A stretch of 64,000 nt of DNA from Hermatobates lingyangjiaoensis (GCA_026182355.1 JAPFBL010000068.1:682001-746000), one strand, 5' to 3'. Shown: positions 35,651-47,103, counted from the stretch's first letter. Made by a program: numbers and translations. Notes: generated by a model from the sequence alone, not told the origin.

Positions 35651-36345
35651 TCACGCCATTGGTAAGTAAGTAGTAGTAACTGAAATATGTCTTATTGACA
35701 CAGTGTTCAACATTGCAATCCTGAGTCAAAAACAACATTTCCCAATATTTAATTAATAATTTATTTGCCATTTTGATCAATAATTTTGTAACCATGATAA
35801 TGAATATTCTAGATATGACAACGAAGATTGATTTAACTAAGTTAATAGATTTGTAGAGTTTCCAAGCCGTGTAATCAGAGCTGCCACAACGTGACCTCCA
35901 AAATAATATCCAAAGAAGGAATCAGCAATACAGTAGTAGTGTGGGCGAAATAATAATTCAACAATAAATTAGACCGTGATATTAATGCCCTTAGCTAGTT
36001 TGTGGCTTCACTGTTAATTGGGTTTACCGAAATATTACAAATATTTGTTCTCTCTCTCTATAAAATTTATCTGTCTGTATCTCTTACTTTCCTTCTTCCT
36101 CCCTAAAACTGTTATAGAATCACACATGCAACCATGCTAACTTTAGAAATGAGGCAAAAACAACTACGTGAAGGAAAGAATTTCATGATTTAATGTATGA
36201 GGTATTTAATGTATGTAATAACATATTAAGGTTAATTCATATGAAATATACATCATCATATTAACATATTATATTCAATATGATAACTAGACCAAGTGGA
36301 TCAACTAACCGTTACCCGAGTTACATGCCTTCTCTGTCAAATTCA

Positions 36346-36349
<4 letters not shown>
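35651..36349. other. Non-coding AT-rich DNA
   Basis: No gene or repeat family seen; a short CT run lies at 36050-36060. Confidence 0.4.

Positions 36350-36399
<50 letters not shown>
36350..36399. repeat. (TA)n microsatellite
   Basis: About 25 uninterrupted TA units. It borders the foldback element that starts AACAAGATTTTGCAATAAA. Confidence 0.95.
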
Positions 36400-36400
<1 letters not shown>

Positions 36401-36630
36401 CAAGATTTTGCAATAAAAGAGTGAAACAACGATCATCGTTCAAGCCACAATAAGAAATGAGAGAAAAGAATAAGATTTCTCAACCGTACCAAGCGGTCTT
36501 TGTCAAAGTCAAATCTCAATGTGTTGGGATTGTTGGGATTTGACTCTGACGAAGACCGCTTGTTACGCTAAAATGATCTTAGTCTTTTTTCACATTTCTT
36601 ATTGTGGCTTGGACGTTGATATACCCTCTC
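36400..36630. mobile_element. Foldback Penelope-like element, family A copy 1
   Basis: Arms 36441-36515 and 36538-36612 are imperfect inverted copies. Each arm has a hammerhead-like motif: minus 36479-36507 (decayed) and plus 36546-36585 (CTGACGA, AGACCG, CTTGTTA loop, CGCT, AAAATGATC). It starts directly at the (TA)n tract with AACAAGATTTTGCAATAAA, the terminal word shared with copies at 40060 and 54298. Confidence 0.75.
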
Positions 36631-37019
36631 TCTCTCTCTCAAATAAAAAAAAAGTATCTCTCATTCATTGTGGAAATCTGTCTTAGTGGATACGAATTTT
36701 CACCACGCTAAAGTTAATTGTCTAAAATAGTAATATTTATTTTAACAACAGAAACTAAGATGATAGGGAATAGTATAGTCGTTCTTACTTAAGGTACAAA
36801 AATAAAGGTGACATATTATTATTAGTTTTCCTTTAGTAGCATAATTATTTGATGAGTTATTGAAGGGTACAAGTAGTAAAAGAATTAAATTAAAAGTAGA
36901 ATTAACAAGGGATGGTTGGGTATCGAAGTAAGAAAAGTTTTTCGGAATGAAAGGAAGACTGAAGCTTTGGGTAAAACGTTGTTACTTTAGCGGTCAATGA
37001 ATTAGTGAGGCGTGTGGTA

Positions 37020-37268
37020 TATCAGAACTGAGTAGTAAACCAGATGATACTCATACGTAGTTGATAACTACGCGTATCAAACACTTCGTGCTCATCGTCT
37101 GGTAAACTTCCAATGGAAGGAGTGGAGGACAGACAACCTTCGAACGTTGACTCTGAAGATAAACACGAAATGTTTGAATAAAAAACACTTCTTTTGTGTG
37201 GAGACTTTGTAATATCTATTTACCCCAGTATGAGAAAATACCATATTATTACGGATTGCACAACTAAT
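37020..37268 (+). mobile_element. Penelope-like end with hammerhead-like motif, GTGGAGACTTTGTA family
   Basis: At 37153: CTGAAGA, stem II AAACA with TGTTT around a five-base loop, then GAAT. It is followed by TTTGTGTGGAGACTTTGTAA and ATTGCACAACTAA, shared with 17340-17410. The upstream GATGATACTC and GAGCACGATG-like words suggest a decayed left arm. The core after stem II is damaged. Confidence 0.55.
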
Positions 37269-38280
37269 CAGTTACAGATGATATTATATATATTATTAAG
37301 ATATAAAGTCCTCGTGCCTTGTAAATGATACTTTTTCGTCATCAATAATTTAGTCATAGTAGTTGTATTGAATATAACGAGTTTTTTAGCACCACAGATT
37401 ATTAGGTATATTATTAAAGTGAATTTGTGATATAAACAAGCTTGTAATGCCTTATAAATTCAACATAAAGCAACATTTATAGATATGTGACCGTTTATCG
37501 AAGCTTATGTTAAACGTCGATAAAAGTTGGTTGGCATAAGGAGAACAAGGGCAAGGTGTCTAAGCCTGTATCAGATGTAAGAAGCAGTCAGAGTGGGTTA
37601 TCTGAAGTAGCTATAAATGGCATCTCAGGGAAGTCCATATGACGGGTCTGCAGAAATAAAAGCGGCCATTAGACCGCGCTCCCTTGATCAGAATTCTAGC
37701 CCTGCTCTGCCCCGTCACGTGCCAATTTGAATTTCACATCCACCCCTCACAGAGCCAAATAAAACTCCCTAGTCAATGGTATTCTAATTTGACCAATCCC
37801 TAACTTTTTTAAAGCTTTTTTTTTCAACTTTTTTTTTGAATACAGAAAGCAATACAAATTTTTTAGAATTAATTTCTTACTTAACTTATCCGTATTTTCT
37901 TAACTTATAAATACAGCACAACTTTATTTAACCAAGTACTAAAATCAATATTAAACATAACATTTTTTAATATTTATTTAATTTTACTTTTTATTATAAA
38001 GTAATTCTCTATATATATACTCGTATAGTGTTACTATAGGTAATATACACGATTGTTTTACTTATAGAGTGGTTCTATGGACTTATCTCATGGAATAATA
38101 GTATTACTATCCTTTTTCACTCAGTTCTCTCTTTATTTCTCCCTCTCTCTCTTACAGCTGATCCCTGATTCCACCCCTAATGTAACTCTACACTTTTCTC
38201 TCCTGCGTGGCAGATCTATCCTTCAACTCAACCTCTCATTAATTGATCGTAATTATTTTTCTTAGTTCTTGTTTGTTTTA
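37269..38280. other. Non-coding DNA
   Basis: 37600-37760 is GC-richer without a motif. 38100-38260 is pyrimidine-rich with a 62-codon frame; it may be the inner part of the Penelope-like copy that ends at about 38640, but I see no reverse-transcriptase or endonuclease motif. Confidence 0.35.
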
Positions 38281-38640
38281 AAAATATTTGTACAATTTTA
38301 TATGGACTTGTACGTATCTAAGTAATTCATTTTTTATATGCATATTTTCATTTATTATATTAAGTTATTTGTTATTTGTATAATTATTTTATTATAATTT
38401 CATTGTTTTATTGGTTTATTATTATGACTATTGTGCTATTATTATTACTAATTTTTTTTTGTTTTTCTTGTCAACTTACCATCCTGTAGGTGGAAACACT
38501 GACAGAGTGCTTCTGAAAAGGAGATTGTTTTATGGTTTAGTTTGGTTCCTAATGACGATGGGTGTCGAAATATCGCAGTTTTTTTTCTCCTTTGTGTTAT
38601 TTCTTTGTAAATTTATTTAATTTATTTACACTACCAAGTA
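38281..38640 (+). mobile_element. Penelope-like 3' end with hammerhead-like motif, family 2 type
   Basis: A T-rich stretch leads to CTAATGA at 38549, stem II GATGGGTGTC region, GAAA at 38567, ATAT palindrome, C, then GCAGTTTTTTTTCTCC. The order CTNATGAC, stem, GAAATATCG is the same as at 21061 and 28331. The element end is unclear, about 38640. Confidence 0.55.
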
Positions 38641-39210
38641 AACTCATTAAAGTGTGCGTTGATGAACTATGTATTGAAAACGGAGAAGCATTACATATTT
38701 TATACTTTTTCTTATCAATATCACATTAGTATTAAAAATTATATGTGAAAAACAAAAAGAATACGTATTACCATGTCATGATATGAACATTATAAGGGGT
38801 GAAATAACAATAAAAAATTATTGTTATACAATAATTTAATTTAATTTTTTACAATTTAATTATAATAATTTAATGTAATACATTAAATGTTACTGGTATA
38901 GGAAGAGCTCTTACACACTACTGTTCCCAGGCTATTAACTAAAAAATTGAATTGAGCTCAAAACTTAATTAAAAAAAAATACGATTGAAGATAGAGAAAA
39001 TAAGAAATGATTAAAAATGTAATTACAGAAAAATAACTATTTAATAATTTAATTGAACAATACATTTCAATATTTCAGTTAACTACTTGGTTACTATAGA
39101 ACAAATATGACATGCAAGTGTATGATTGATATCAAATAAAATATATAATTCAGATAAAATATAATGTCATATGATATTTAATATCCTATCACATTATTAA
39201 GTGTGATATT

Positions 39211-39770
39211 AAATATATTAATATAGGCTTATCTAAATCGTAATAATTTAGGTTTTTTTTAGTACACTTTTCGATGGCTGTTAGATTTTGCCAGCATTTA
39301 AAATTTTTTCAAACGGAAATTATATGAAGTGACTCTAGTCTTATATAATAATGATAAATATAATAAAGATAATAAATCAATTATAAAATTAATCATATAT
39401 ATATATATATATATATACAATGAAGAGGAAAGACTGTTTATGAAGTTTATCATGATGTAGTTAACCATAAAGTTAGGGATTATGATACGGTTGATAACAC
39501 TGAATGACATGCCATCAATGACAGGCCAAATTTTGATTTTACCAAACAAGAATTTTGATGAAGCCAGATCTAAGAGACATGATGGAAAAAAAGATAGATG
39601 TTTCAAATGTTCATTATTAAAAGCGCTCTGTCGTCCTTTAACTAAAGGTGTGATATTAAATATAACAACAAATTATATTTAATATATATCATAAACTATT
39701 ATAGGCGTAATGTTAAATATATTCACTTAGGCTTATGTAAATCATAGTCATTTAGGCTTTTCAGTTAATT
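39211..39770. repeat. Direct repeat pair of about 58 bp
   Basis: GATATTAAATATATTAATAT with AGGCTTATCTAAATC and ATTTAGG (39211-39258) returns at 39708-39765 as GTTAAATATATTCACT, AGGCTTATGTAAATC, ATTTAGG. Between them are a TA tract (39396-39418) and frames without motifs. Confidence 0.65.
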
Positions 39771-40057
39771 AGTTTTGAATGTCTGTGCTGTTAGTGCCAT
39801 ATTGTTTGGTACAAATTGGTTTCGTGATTGTGTCATTCTTGAATACAGCGTTTTGTTTACACTGAATAGTTTGTGTTAACATTTTCATTCCGACACTCAT
39901 TCATTTTAAACATCTAATTTAAAAGTTTATTGTTTCAAAATTTTACACTTGAAGAAATTTTCTTACATATCACAAAATATTTACATTCGTAATATATGTT
40001 TTATTGTTTTCTTTTTTTGATATATGTAAAATTGATGATTGTTATGTGATAATTATA

Positions 40058-40262
40058 CATAACAAGATTTTACATCAACACGTGAAATAACAATCAATGA
40101 TCAGACACAATATCAAAAGAGAAAAAAGATTAAGATCTTTCAAACGTAACAAGCGGTCTTCGTCAGTTGGGTTTTTGACTCTGACGAAGACTGCTTGTTA
40201 CGGTTGAAATATCTTAGTCTTTTTTCCCTTTTAATATTGTGGTTTAATCATTGATATCTATA
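40058..40262. mobile_element. Foldback Penelope-like element, family A copy 2
   Basis: Starts AACAAGATTTTACATCAACA at 40060. The arms carry the hammerhead-like motif on minus (40131-40167) and plus (40181-40217: CTGACGA, AGACTGCTTGTTACGGTT, GAAATATCTT). The two motifs are separated by only about 13 bases, so it is a compact divergent pair. It ends near ATTGATATCTATACACATAT. Confidence 0.8.
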
Positions 40263-40904
40263 CACATATAAATCCAGTTAGAATACTATACTCTTGGTTG
40301 TGTGTGGGACTAAATTCTAGTAGAGATCTACTGAATATTGTTGAAAGTAGCACTAATGCTACAGGTTTGGCATCTCTGCTCCTGCTTAAGCAAGCATATC
40401 AGCTTTTTTTTTTAATGAGCCTCGTGTGACTTAGGTCCCATTGTATTACTATTTTAATCATAGTATTGGTCATCTATGACATCTATGAGTCTATTGAAAA
40501 CTCACAGTTTTTGGTGCAGTTAGTGTACGTGCTACCATAATGTGAACTACCCGTGAGTCCACGAGAAAACAAAACATTATGCACTCTCTTTCTGAGTGAC
40601 TTAATTCTTCCATCAAATATCCTTCTTGGCATTCCTACCTTCATGGACCTCTCATAATTATTGCTATGAGGAAGTTCTCTAGCCTCCTACTTGACCAGAA
40701 CCATCTTTGGTTATATGCAGATAAAGCTCTCGGTTTATATACAGATCATACCATTGAAATCCGGATTCGGAAGATCAAGTGATTTTAAACCATTTAATAG
40801 CCATTGATGTATGGGAACTTTTCTTGACTGAATCAATTTGTTAAGTCTCTGTTTCATCTCTAAAGTACGTCCCAGTACCGTCCGAGTACCGTCCGAACGA
40901 AAGT

Positions 40905-41108
40905 TCGTAACCACAATAAGAAATGGGAAAACAAGACTAAGATCTTTCAACCGTAACAAGCGGTCTTCGTCAGAGTCAAAAACCCAAACTCAGTTGGGTT
41001 TTTGACTCTGACGAAGACCGCTTGTTACGGTTGAAAGATCTTAGTCTTGTTTTCCCATTTCTTATTGTGGTTTGATCATTGATTGTTATTTCACGTGTTT
41101 ATGTGAAA

Positions 41109-41112
<4 letters not shown>
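40905..41112. mobile_element. Foldback Penelope-like element, family A copy 3, perfect inverted repeat
   Basis: 40909-40987 and 40994-41072 are exact inverted copies of 79 bp around a 6-base loop. Each arm holds the intact motif: minus 40941-40973, plus 41008-41040. It reads CTGACGA, stem II ACCG CTTGTTA CGGT, GAAA, then the AGATCT palindrome followed by U, with GACT before and AGTC after as a 4-bp stem I. To the right, TGATCATTGATTGTTATTTC and CACGTGTTTATGT lead into (TA)n at 41113. The left end is truncated at 40905. Confidence 0.9.

Positions 41113-41149
<37 letters not shown>
41113..41149. repeat. (TA)n microsatellite
   Basis: About 18 TA units directly at the end of the preceding foldback element. 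Confidence 0.95.
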
Positions 41150-41151
<2 letters not shown>

Positions 41152-42519
41152 GTTATATACAATCATAATTTATAGTGTTGTTATTATTATAGATAAATTT
41201 TTTACTTTTAGCACCGCATTATTTTCATTTTACCGTATGAATATTTGTATGTACGCATTTTATCATGTTTTATTTATTAAAGTAAGACTTTTATGTTGTA
41301 ATTTTTTGTGTTTATCTTACTACTCTTATTAACAGAATAGTCTAATATTTGTCATTAAATTTAATCTAACTATGTGAATTAAAAATAACTCACATTAAGA
41401 AATATAAATAGTTTCTTTATTAATTTAACTGTGGTTTATGCCGTTTCAAACTCTGTCGGTAGTCAACAAAACAAATTGACAACACATCTGACGAAAGGAC
41501 TCTATCGCCTCTAGTTAACTACACATGAAATACCTCTTTTCCCTTTCATTCTATATAATTTATTATTCACTAAAGCTATCAAGTTATTTTTGATATATAT
41601 TAGTTTTGCCTAATATGTATAGTAGACATGGAGTACATATTAAATTTGGGGTTTATTTAAAATTTTTTTGTTTCGTTTTTTTGATAGCACTCAGGAAGAT
41701 TAGAAGGGTAGTGGTTGTAACAATTTCTAAACAAATAGTAGCAGTTAGGAGGGTGGAAGAGACCACGTAACAGCAGCAAGAGTCGAGCAGGGGAGCGGTG
41801 AGATTTAATTACCAGATAGACGATACTAGGGGGGGAGTTACGTGAACTGGGACTGTCTTGAATTAACTGATCACGCGAAAGGTTACATTGTCTTCTGCTA
41901 GATCTGACTGCCACGCCGCTCCTTTGCATTCCTAATCACTGGCAACAGGCGTCTTGCCCATTTAGGTAAAAACCCACCTAGCTCCAGTCAATTAAGTCTT
42001 TTATTATACCCATTACTAACTGGTTAATTATATCACTGTGTCCAATGAAATTTTAAAGTGAATTTACATACATTTAAACCTTTTTTTATTCAACTCATAC
42101 ACATATAGAATTTTGCAGTTTCTGTGCTATTGCAGTTAGAAGTTTACCGCAGTTTCCATTTAAGTAATTTATGGCCCACCTAAGTTTCATTGACCCACAT
42201 TATTTTATTGAAACTACATAGTGAGCCCGAAATTGTATCTATTCTGAAAGTAAGAACAATAACATACGCAGATTTTCAACCTGGAATATATAAAAGTCTT
42301 ACACAGAAGAACCTCGTATCTTCAGCACTAATGCCATACAGGTTTGGATTCCTGGAAAACTGACAGAATGTTTTATGACTATTTCCACATACAAAACTTA
42401 AATAGAAATGAGATCCTAACACCTTGGTTACCTTGAGGGCTTCTGAAGAGGAACTTATCAGTTTTCTTGGTTCTAGAATAACTCCCGAACTCAATCTCAA
42501 ACGTTAGATCATTTTTTAC
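41150..42519. other. Non-coding DNA
   Basis: 41690-41950 is GC-richer and open for 90 codons on the minus strand, without a known motif; it may be a relic of a repeat or exon. No splice pair found. 42276-42500 (minus, 74 codons) is similar. Confidence 0.3.
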
Positions 42520-42930
42520 TTCACTCTTTGTTTAATTCTTATTCATTTATATTACTTAATATGTTGTATTTAGTTTTTTTTATTTATATTTTTCGTTCAT
42601 TATTATTCTTTTCCTTCTTTTCCGCTCCCCATTTTATTTTATTTCATATATTATTTGTTATATTAATAGTATTCAGTTTTTTCCTGAGTTACTTTATTTT
42701 TTGTCCCTTCCACACCCTGCCCCACTTTTACTATGACTACTACAAAGAGTTTCTCTAGAGCGGCTTTGCTTTTCAAGGGAGTCACATCTCCTCGTTTGAG
42801 GACAATGATTCGTCAAAATATCAAAGTGGTTTTTTATAATGTTTTCGAAGTGCTCTCTTTTTGAGTTTGGTTTATTAAGTCCTAAGGAACCGAGTCTATT
42901 TTATATTCAATGCTTATATATATATATATC
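42520..42930 (+). mobile_element. Penelope-like end with decayed hammerhead-like motif
   Basis: A T-rich leader is followed at 42795 by TTTGAGGA, stem II GAC with GTC around AATGATTC, then AAAATATC, a decayed form of CTGATGAC, GTC, GAAATATC. The sequence ends in TATATATATATATATC at 42917. The same T-rich leader plus motif plus (TA)n order is seen at 38281 and 52761. Confidence 0.5.
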
Positions 42931-43306
42931 AATGATCAAACCATAATATGAAAATGGGAAGACAAGACTAAGATCTTTCAATCATAACAAGTGGCCTTCG
43001 TCAGAGTCAAAAACCCAACTGAAACATTAGATGCAGGACACTTCTAATGAGGGTTGAGAAGAGCGGAGGGAATAGTGGTATTTTAAAAGGGTGAAAGCAC
43101 AGGAAAGGACTAATGTCCAGAAAGGGATGTTTGGAGAAACAAAAGAGTACAGAAAGAAAGAGCAAACAACTATCTGCTAGCTGTCAACCCTCTTAGAAGA
43201 GGCTTCAACCTTGTTATAGTTGAAAAATCTTAATCTTGTTTTCCCATTTTCATATTGTGGTTTGATCATTGATTGTTATTTCACGTGTTTATGTCAAATC
43301 TTTTTA
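42931..43306. mobile_element. Foldback Penelope-like element, family A copy 4
   Basis: The left arm (minus motif 42972-43004) and the right arm (43203-43300, with GTTGAAAAATCTTAATCTTG and TTTGATCATTGATTGTTATT) match copy 3. About 190 bases of unrelated sequence sit between the arms (from 43021, GAAACATTAGATGCAGGACA, to 43195). The element is flanked by TA tracts on both sides (42917 and 43302). The right motif is decayed. Confidence 0.75.
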
Positions 43307-43520
43307 TATATATATTGATAAAAGTATCGAGCGTGGAATAGGAACAAAACTAAAGTTTATCGAAATCAGAAAAGTGACTAATATCTTTCAACCAACTGAT
43401 ATTGTTTCAACCAAGACATTACCATCTCTTTTATTTTGGAAATTTTTTTATTTCTTACTGTAGTTTAGACGTTAATTCTTATTTCATGTGTTTATTGTGA
43501 AATCTTCTTGTTATGTATAA
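43307..43520 (+). mobile_element. Family A remnant
   Basis: Only the outer arm words survive: ATATCTTTCAACCAA, ATTTCTTACTGTAGTTT, ATTTCATGTGTTTATTGTG and AAATCTTCTTGTTATGTATA. It abuts the previous copy, so two copies sit side by side at one TA-rich site. Confidence 0.5.
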
Positions 43521-43602
43521 TCCTCCGAGTTTGTGTTAGAATGTGTGAGTGTTTTTAATTCTAACGTAGTGCAATCACTTATTATGTGGTATTTACTCAT
43601 CA

Positions 43603-43860
43603 TAGGGTAAAAAGCTAATGAAATGGTCTCCACATATAAAAATGTAATGGTATAAACAACGCGTTTCGAACACGTAGTGTTCTTCCTCAGGCATTGATTC
43701 AGGGTGAGTGTCTGTGGTACAACTGGTACCACAATAGCAGTTGTACCACAGACACTCACTCTTAGTTAATGCCTGAGGAAGAACAGTATGTGTTCGAAAC
43801 GCGTTGTTTATACCATTAAATTTTTATATGTGGAGACCATTTCATTAGCTTTTTACCCTA
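43603..43860. mobile_element. Foldback Penelope-like element, GAAACGCG family, near-complete
   Basis: Arms 43603-43725 and 43738-43860 are both 123 bp with about seven differences, around a 12-base loop. Motifs: minus 43659-43691 and plus 43772-43807. Each has CTGAGGA, stem II of the GAACA / TGTTC type, GAAA, then the self-complementary ACGCGT followed by U. The outer ends TAGGGTAAAAAGCTAATG are sharp. This is the best-defined copy of the family also seen at 14762 and 25337. Confidence 0.85.
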
Positions 43861-44900
43861 CAGTGAGTGTTTTTGTTTCCGTGTGTGCACATGTGTGAAT
43901 TTGGTTGCATTCATTTGAAATAAACTGGTGGTATCTGTCACCAATAGGAAAAGCATTTGGAATGTTAGCAAAGAACTAAAAAAAATAACGTGAAATATAT
44001 CAGTTATATTCATTTATCGCATATATATGTTTGTAAGTAAGGGTTAGTTGTTTTAATTTTCAATTGAGTAATGAATATAATTATGTGTTAAACACGTCTG
44101 TTTTAATTAATTTTAATGGAAATTAAATGCAGATTGAAAATGGAATATTAATGAAAACAAATAAAAAAGGGAGCGGATATTAATCTGTTTCGACCCTGTT
44201 TTAAATGAAATATTTTAACACCTGAATTACACTTGAAATAAAAAATTCAAAAGTTAGGTCTTATTAAAAAAAGAACTAACTCCCTTTAGTAGATCTTTTT
44301 TTATATTTATTTTAATAAGCCATTTATAGAACACATCCAATTAGGTTCCTTAATTAGTAGACGAAAGTCGATCGTCTAAACTTTGATTACAGTACATTCC
44401 AGTTAATTGGAGAATAACTTGGTTCCTTTTCAAATTCGCTGCGTTTTCGATAAAAAGGGCCAATAGCAAGAACAAGAAAACTTAATTGGAAGGGAAAGAG
44501 GGTAAAGTCAACCACTGCTGCAGTCAGATAATGATCAATATAATATCAAAGGGTCACTTAGACGGCAAAAATATCGGAAGGAGCATTCCTCAATAATCAC
44601 ATTTATCAATTTCTTTTTATAATATCTCCCACTTTCTTTTTTAATTTCGTGTAAAATAAGCCTTAAGAGTCTGATTTATTTAAAGTGTAAGTTTTGAGAT
44701 TCTGCAATCTGTAAATATAGCTGAAATGCTCATTCTTCAATGAACTTATTCTGATGATCTAGTAGTCATTGTAATTCAGAAAATGACGCTATTATATTAC
44801 ATCAAATTACGTTGGATATTGTCTTTATAGCATCATCGAATCTGTGCGACTTCTTCATCAAGGAAAAATGATTATTGTTTCCGTTGTCCTTGATGTTTAC
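43861..44900. other. Non-coding AT-rich DNA
   Basis: No gene or clear repeat. Confidence 0.4.
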
Positions 44901-44997
44901 CTTATCATCAGTCCATCGTTCTTTTTTTAATGGATTTATCCAAATATAGTGTTCACTATCATACTTTAACTCTTTACAGATGTGAGTAATAGAAATG
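44901..44997 (-). CDS. Candidate 97-nt exon, unknown product
   Basis: On the minus strand, CCCTCACCAG precedes 44997 and the segment ends GATAAG at 44901, followed by GTAAAC, so both splice signals are present, though the pyrimidine tract is weak. The open frame reads ISITHICKELKYDSEHYIWI and continues NPLKKERWTDDK, a plausible soluble-protein composition. The frame also stays open past the donor (to 44802), so the exon ends are not certain. I recognise no family. Confidence 0.3.
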
Positions 44998-45376
44998 CTG
45001 GTGAGGGTTTTTTCAGACAATTTTTAAATATCTAGGCAATTGGATTGTAGAGAAGTTAATTCCATTTTTCTTGCCCATCAGTGAAGTAAACTGTAAGAAC
45101 TAGAAGAGGTAGTGTTTGTAGATACTCAGGCAGCTTTGACGTCACCACATGACAGTGAGTCGCGTGAAGTCGTAGAATGCTTTGCTCCAATAGAAACTTG
45201 ATTACAGATGGTTGGATTATTGCTATTCAGTGGGTTTCCAGTCATTGAGGTATAATGGCTAATCAAAAGGCCTATCAGTCAGTAAAGTGGGGAACACAAA
45301 TGGAGCAATTACCTAGGTCCTTGGAATATATTGCAATTCTCATACTCTAACTAGAAGTACCTATTTAGCATGTTTC

Positions 45377-45595
45377 AGATTGGCTATAGGTGATGGTTTT
45401 CTCAGTGAGCACCACCATCTAATAGATATTTCTGACCGTCCAAATTTTGTCTCATTCGGATATACTACAATAGATGGAGTACATCTTCAAAACTGCGAAT
45501 TCCTTAAGAAATTTAATGTAGACACAGTAGACGACTTATCAAAGACTAGTGTGATGAAAAATATTGATAAATATATAGTCAGAAAATTGTATTAA
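45377..45595 (+). CDS. Candidate terminal exon or ORF, unknown product
   Basis: The 71-codon frame begins just after a CATGTTTCAG (possible acceptor ending at 45370) and ends TAA at 45595. The peptide (IDISDRPNFVSFGYTTIDGV, then HLQNCEFLKKFNVDTVDDLS) has high complexity and few AT-bias residues, unlike chance frames nearby. No signal peptide or known motif. There is no polypyrimidine tract, so the acceptor is weak. It may be a last exon, a processed pseudogene piece or a transposon protein fragment. Confidence 0.3.
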   Translation, partial: RLAIGDGFLSEHHHLIDISDRPNFVSFGYTTIDGVHLQNCEFLKKFNVDTVDDLSKTSVMKNIDKYIVRKLY

Positions 45596-45599
45596 GGGG

Positions 45600-46790
45600 C
45601 TTATTTTTTATTCAAAATATCTTACTTCAACTAAATATCTAACTATTCTTAATTTTTGATCATGGCCCTTTATGGGAGATAGTGTTTTCTAGTAAGAATT
45701 TTATATTAAATCTTTATAATGAATCGGGTATTCTTCTTAATGGCATTTCAGTCATGTCTACTTATTAAATGTCTGGCCTTTAAAGCGGACTTTTTTTTAT
45801 TCATGTCCTTTTATGGAGGAAGATGTTATATTTCGGTATACAGTCATCCGCTATGGAACTTCACTTGTGAGTTACCTTAGAGATATTGTTTGCCTGTTTC
45901 TCTAACGGAGAGTTGACATATTCCGGTGTTCAAAGATCTACTACACCGCCCTGTTAAATGGCAGAATCGTAAAGCAAAACATTATGGTATCAGAAGTGTG
46001 TCTCTTTCTGTACAGTGATTTCCATCATGGAACGTTGATACAGTATAGATTTACGGTATAAACATGTTTATACGTGTTTTGTTCCTTTGTGGTATCTATT
46101 TTTAATCATTGGAGTCTTCTGTAAAAGGTTCACTTCATAATATAAATATGAAGTACAACTGAAACAAAGATGGTTTCTAAATTTCCGATATTAAGTGTTT
46201 TTGAAAGAAAATAGTCTCGTTTATATCAACAAAGGTTACCAAAGAGTGGTAGTAAATTATTGATAGAGTCACAAAGGTTTGTGAGTTGTCACAAAGTTGA
46301 GAATCAGCCCTCCTAAAGGTGAGTCAGTTATTGATGGCCCTCTCCTAGCAAATCATTCCTCTCTATACTTCAACCTCAAACCGCAATTAATTGATACATA
46401 TCTTTTACATTCCTCGATTTCATAAATTTGTCAAATAAACTTATAGATTTGAACAAGTTTATCTTCTTTTATACAATACAAAAACCTAAATGTACAATGC
46501 CTTTTTAAACATAGTTTATACATTAAATTCTTCAGTTAGACAATTTTTTTCGTGATTTTTCATTAAAACTTTACATCCATGAACTGTCTAAACTATTTAA
46601 CGTTATGAAAAAACAAGGGTCATTGCCCATTTTCGAACCTGTAATCTTTTACTAAAGGATACATGATACTTGTTAGCATGTGTCTAAACCTTAAGAAAGA
46701 TAAAATCTATAATTAGTACATTTGAAGATAACTAAAGTTTAAATTTAGTTGATAACTAGTTTCATAAACGCTATGGTATCCTGATGAACT
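45600..46790. other. Non-coding AT-rich DNA
   Basis: No gene or repeat family recognised. Confidence 0.4.
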
Positions 46791-46803
46791 GTGTTTTGCT
46801 TCA

Positions 46804-47005
46804 GCAAGATAAATACATCATCGGACACCATCCAACAAAAAACAAACGACACAAACAACAATTATAGTACCCAGTTGTTGTTTGTGTCATTTGTTTTTTG
46901 TTGGATGGTGTCCGATGATGTATTTATCTTGCTTTACTTATGTCGTTTTAATAAATTGTTTTTTAGCCTTGAAAATGCCAAACAACTTTTAGCGAAACGT
47001 CGGCT
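46804..47005 (+). mobile_element. Foldback element with adjacent hammerhead-like motif, GAAACGTC family
   Basis: 46804-46861 and 46875-46932 are 58-bp inverted copies with one difference and a 13-base loop. Downstream at 46967-47001 the plus strand reads AGCCTTGAAAATG, a loop, TTTTAGC, GAAACGTCGG. This is the CCTTGA...GAAACGTC type, in which ACGT is the short palindrome and C the cleavage base. The related motif at 58534-58570 (minus) shares AGCCTTGATAATG and ATCGG. Confidence 0.6.
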
Positions 47006-47099
47006 GATGATCAGGAGTTGTATGTTTTATGACCAAAATCCTCAATAACCCCTTATGTGAATTTGAAATATCAGTGGTCGAGAAACTATATCAATATAT

Positions 47100-47103
<4 letters not shown>

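Noticed and set aside
41072..41332. 86-codon frame with isoleucine-tyrosine repeats
   Set aside because: It is translated (TA)n and AT-rich DNA; the same holds for 47042-47266 and 52593-52808.
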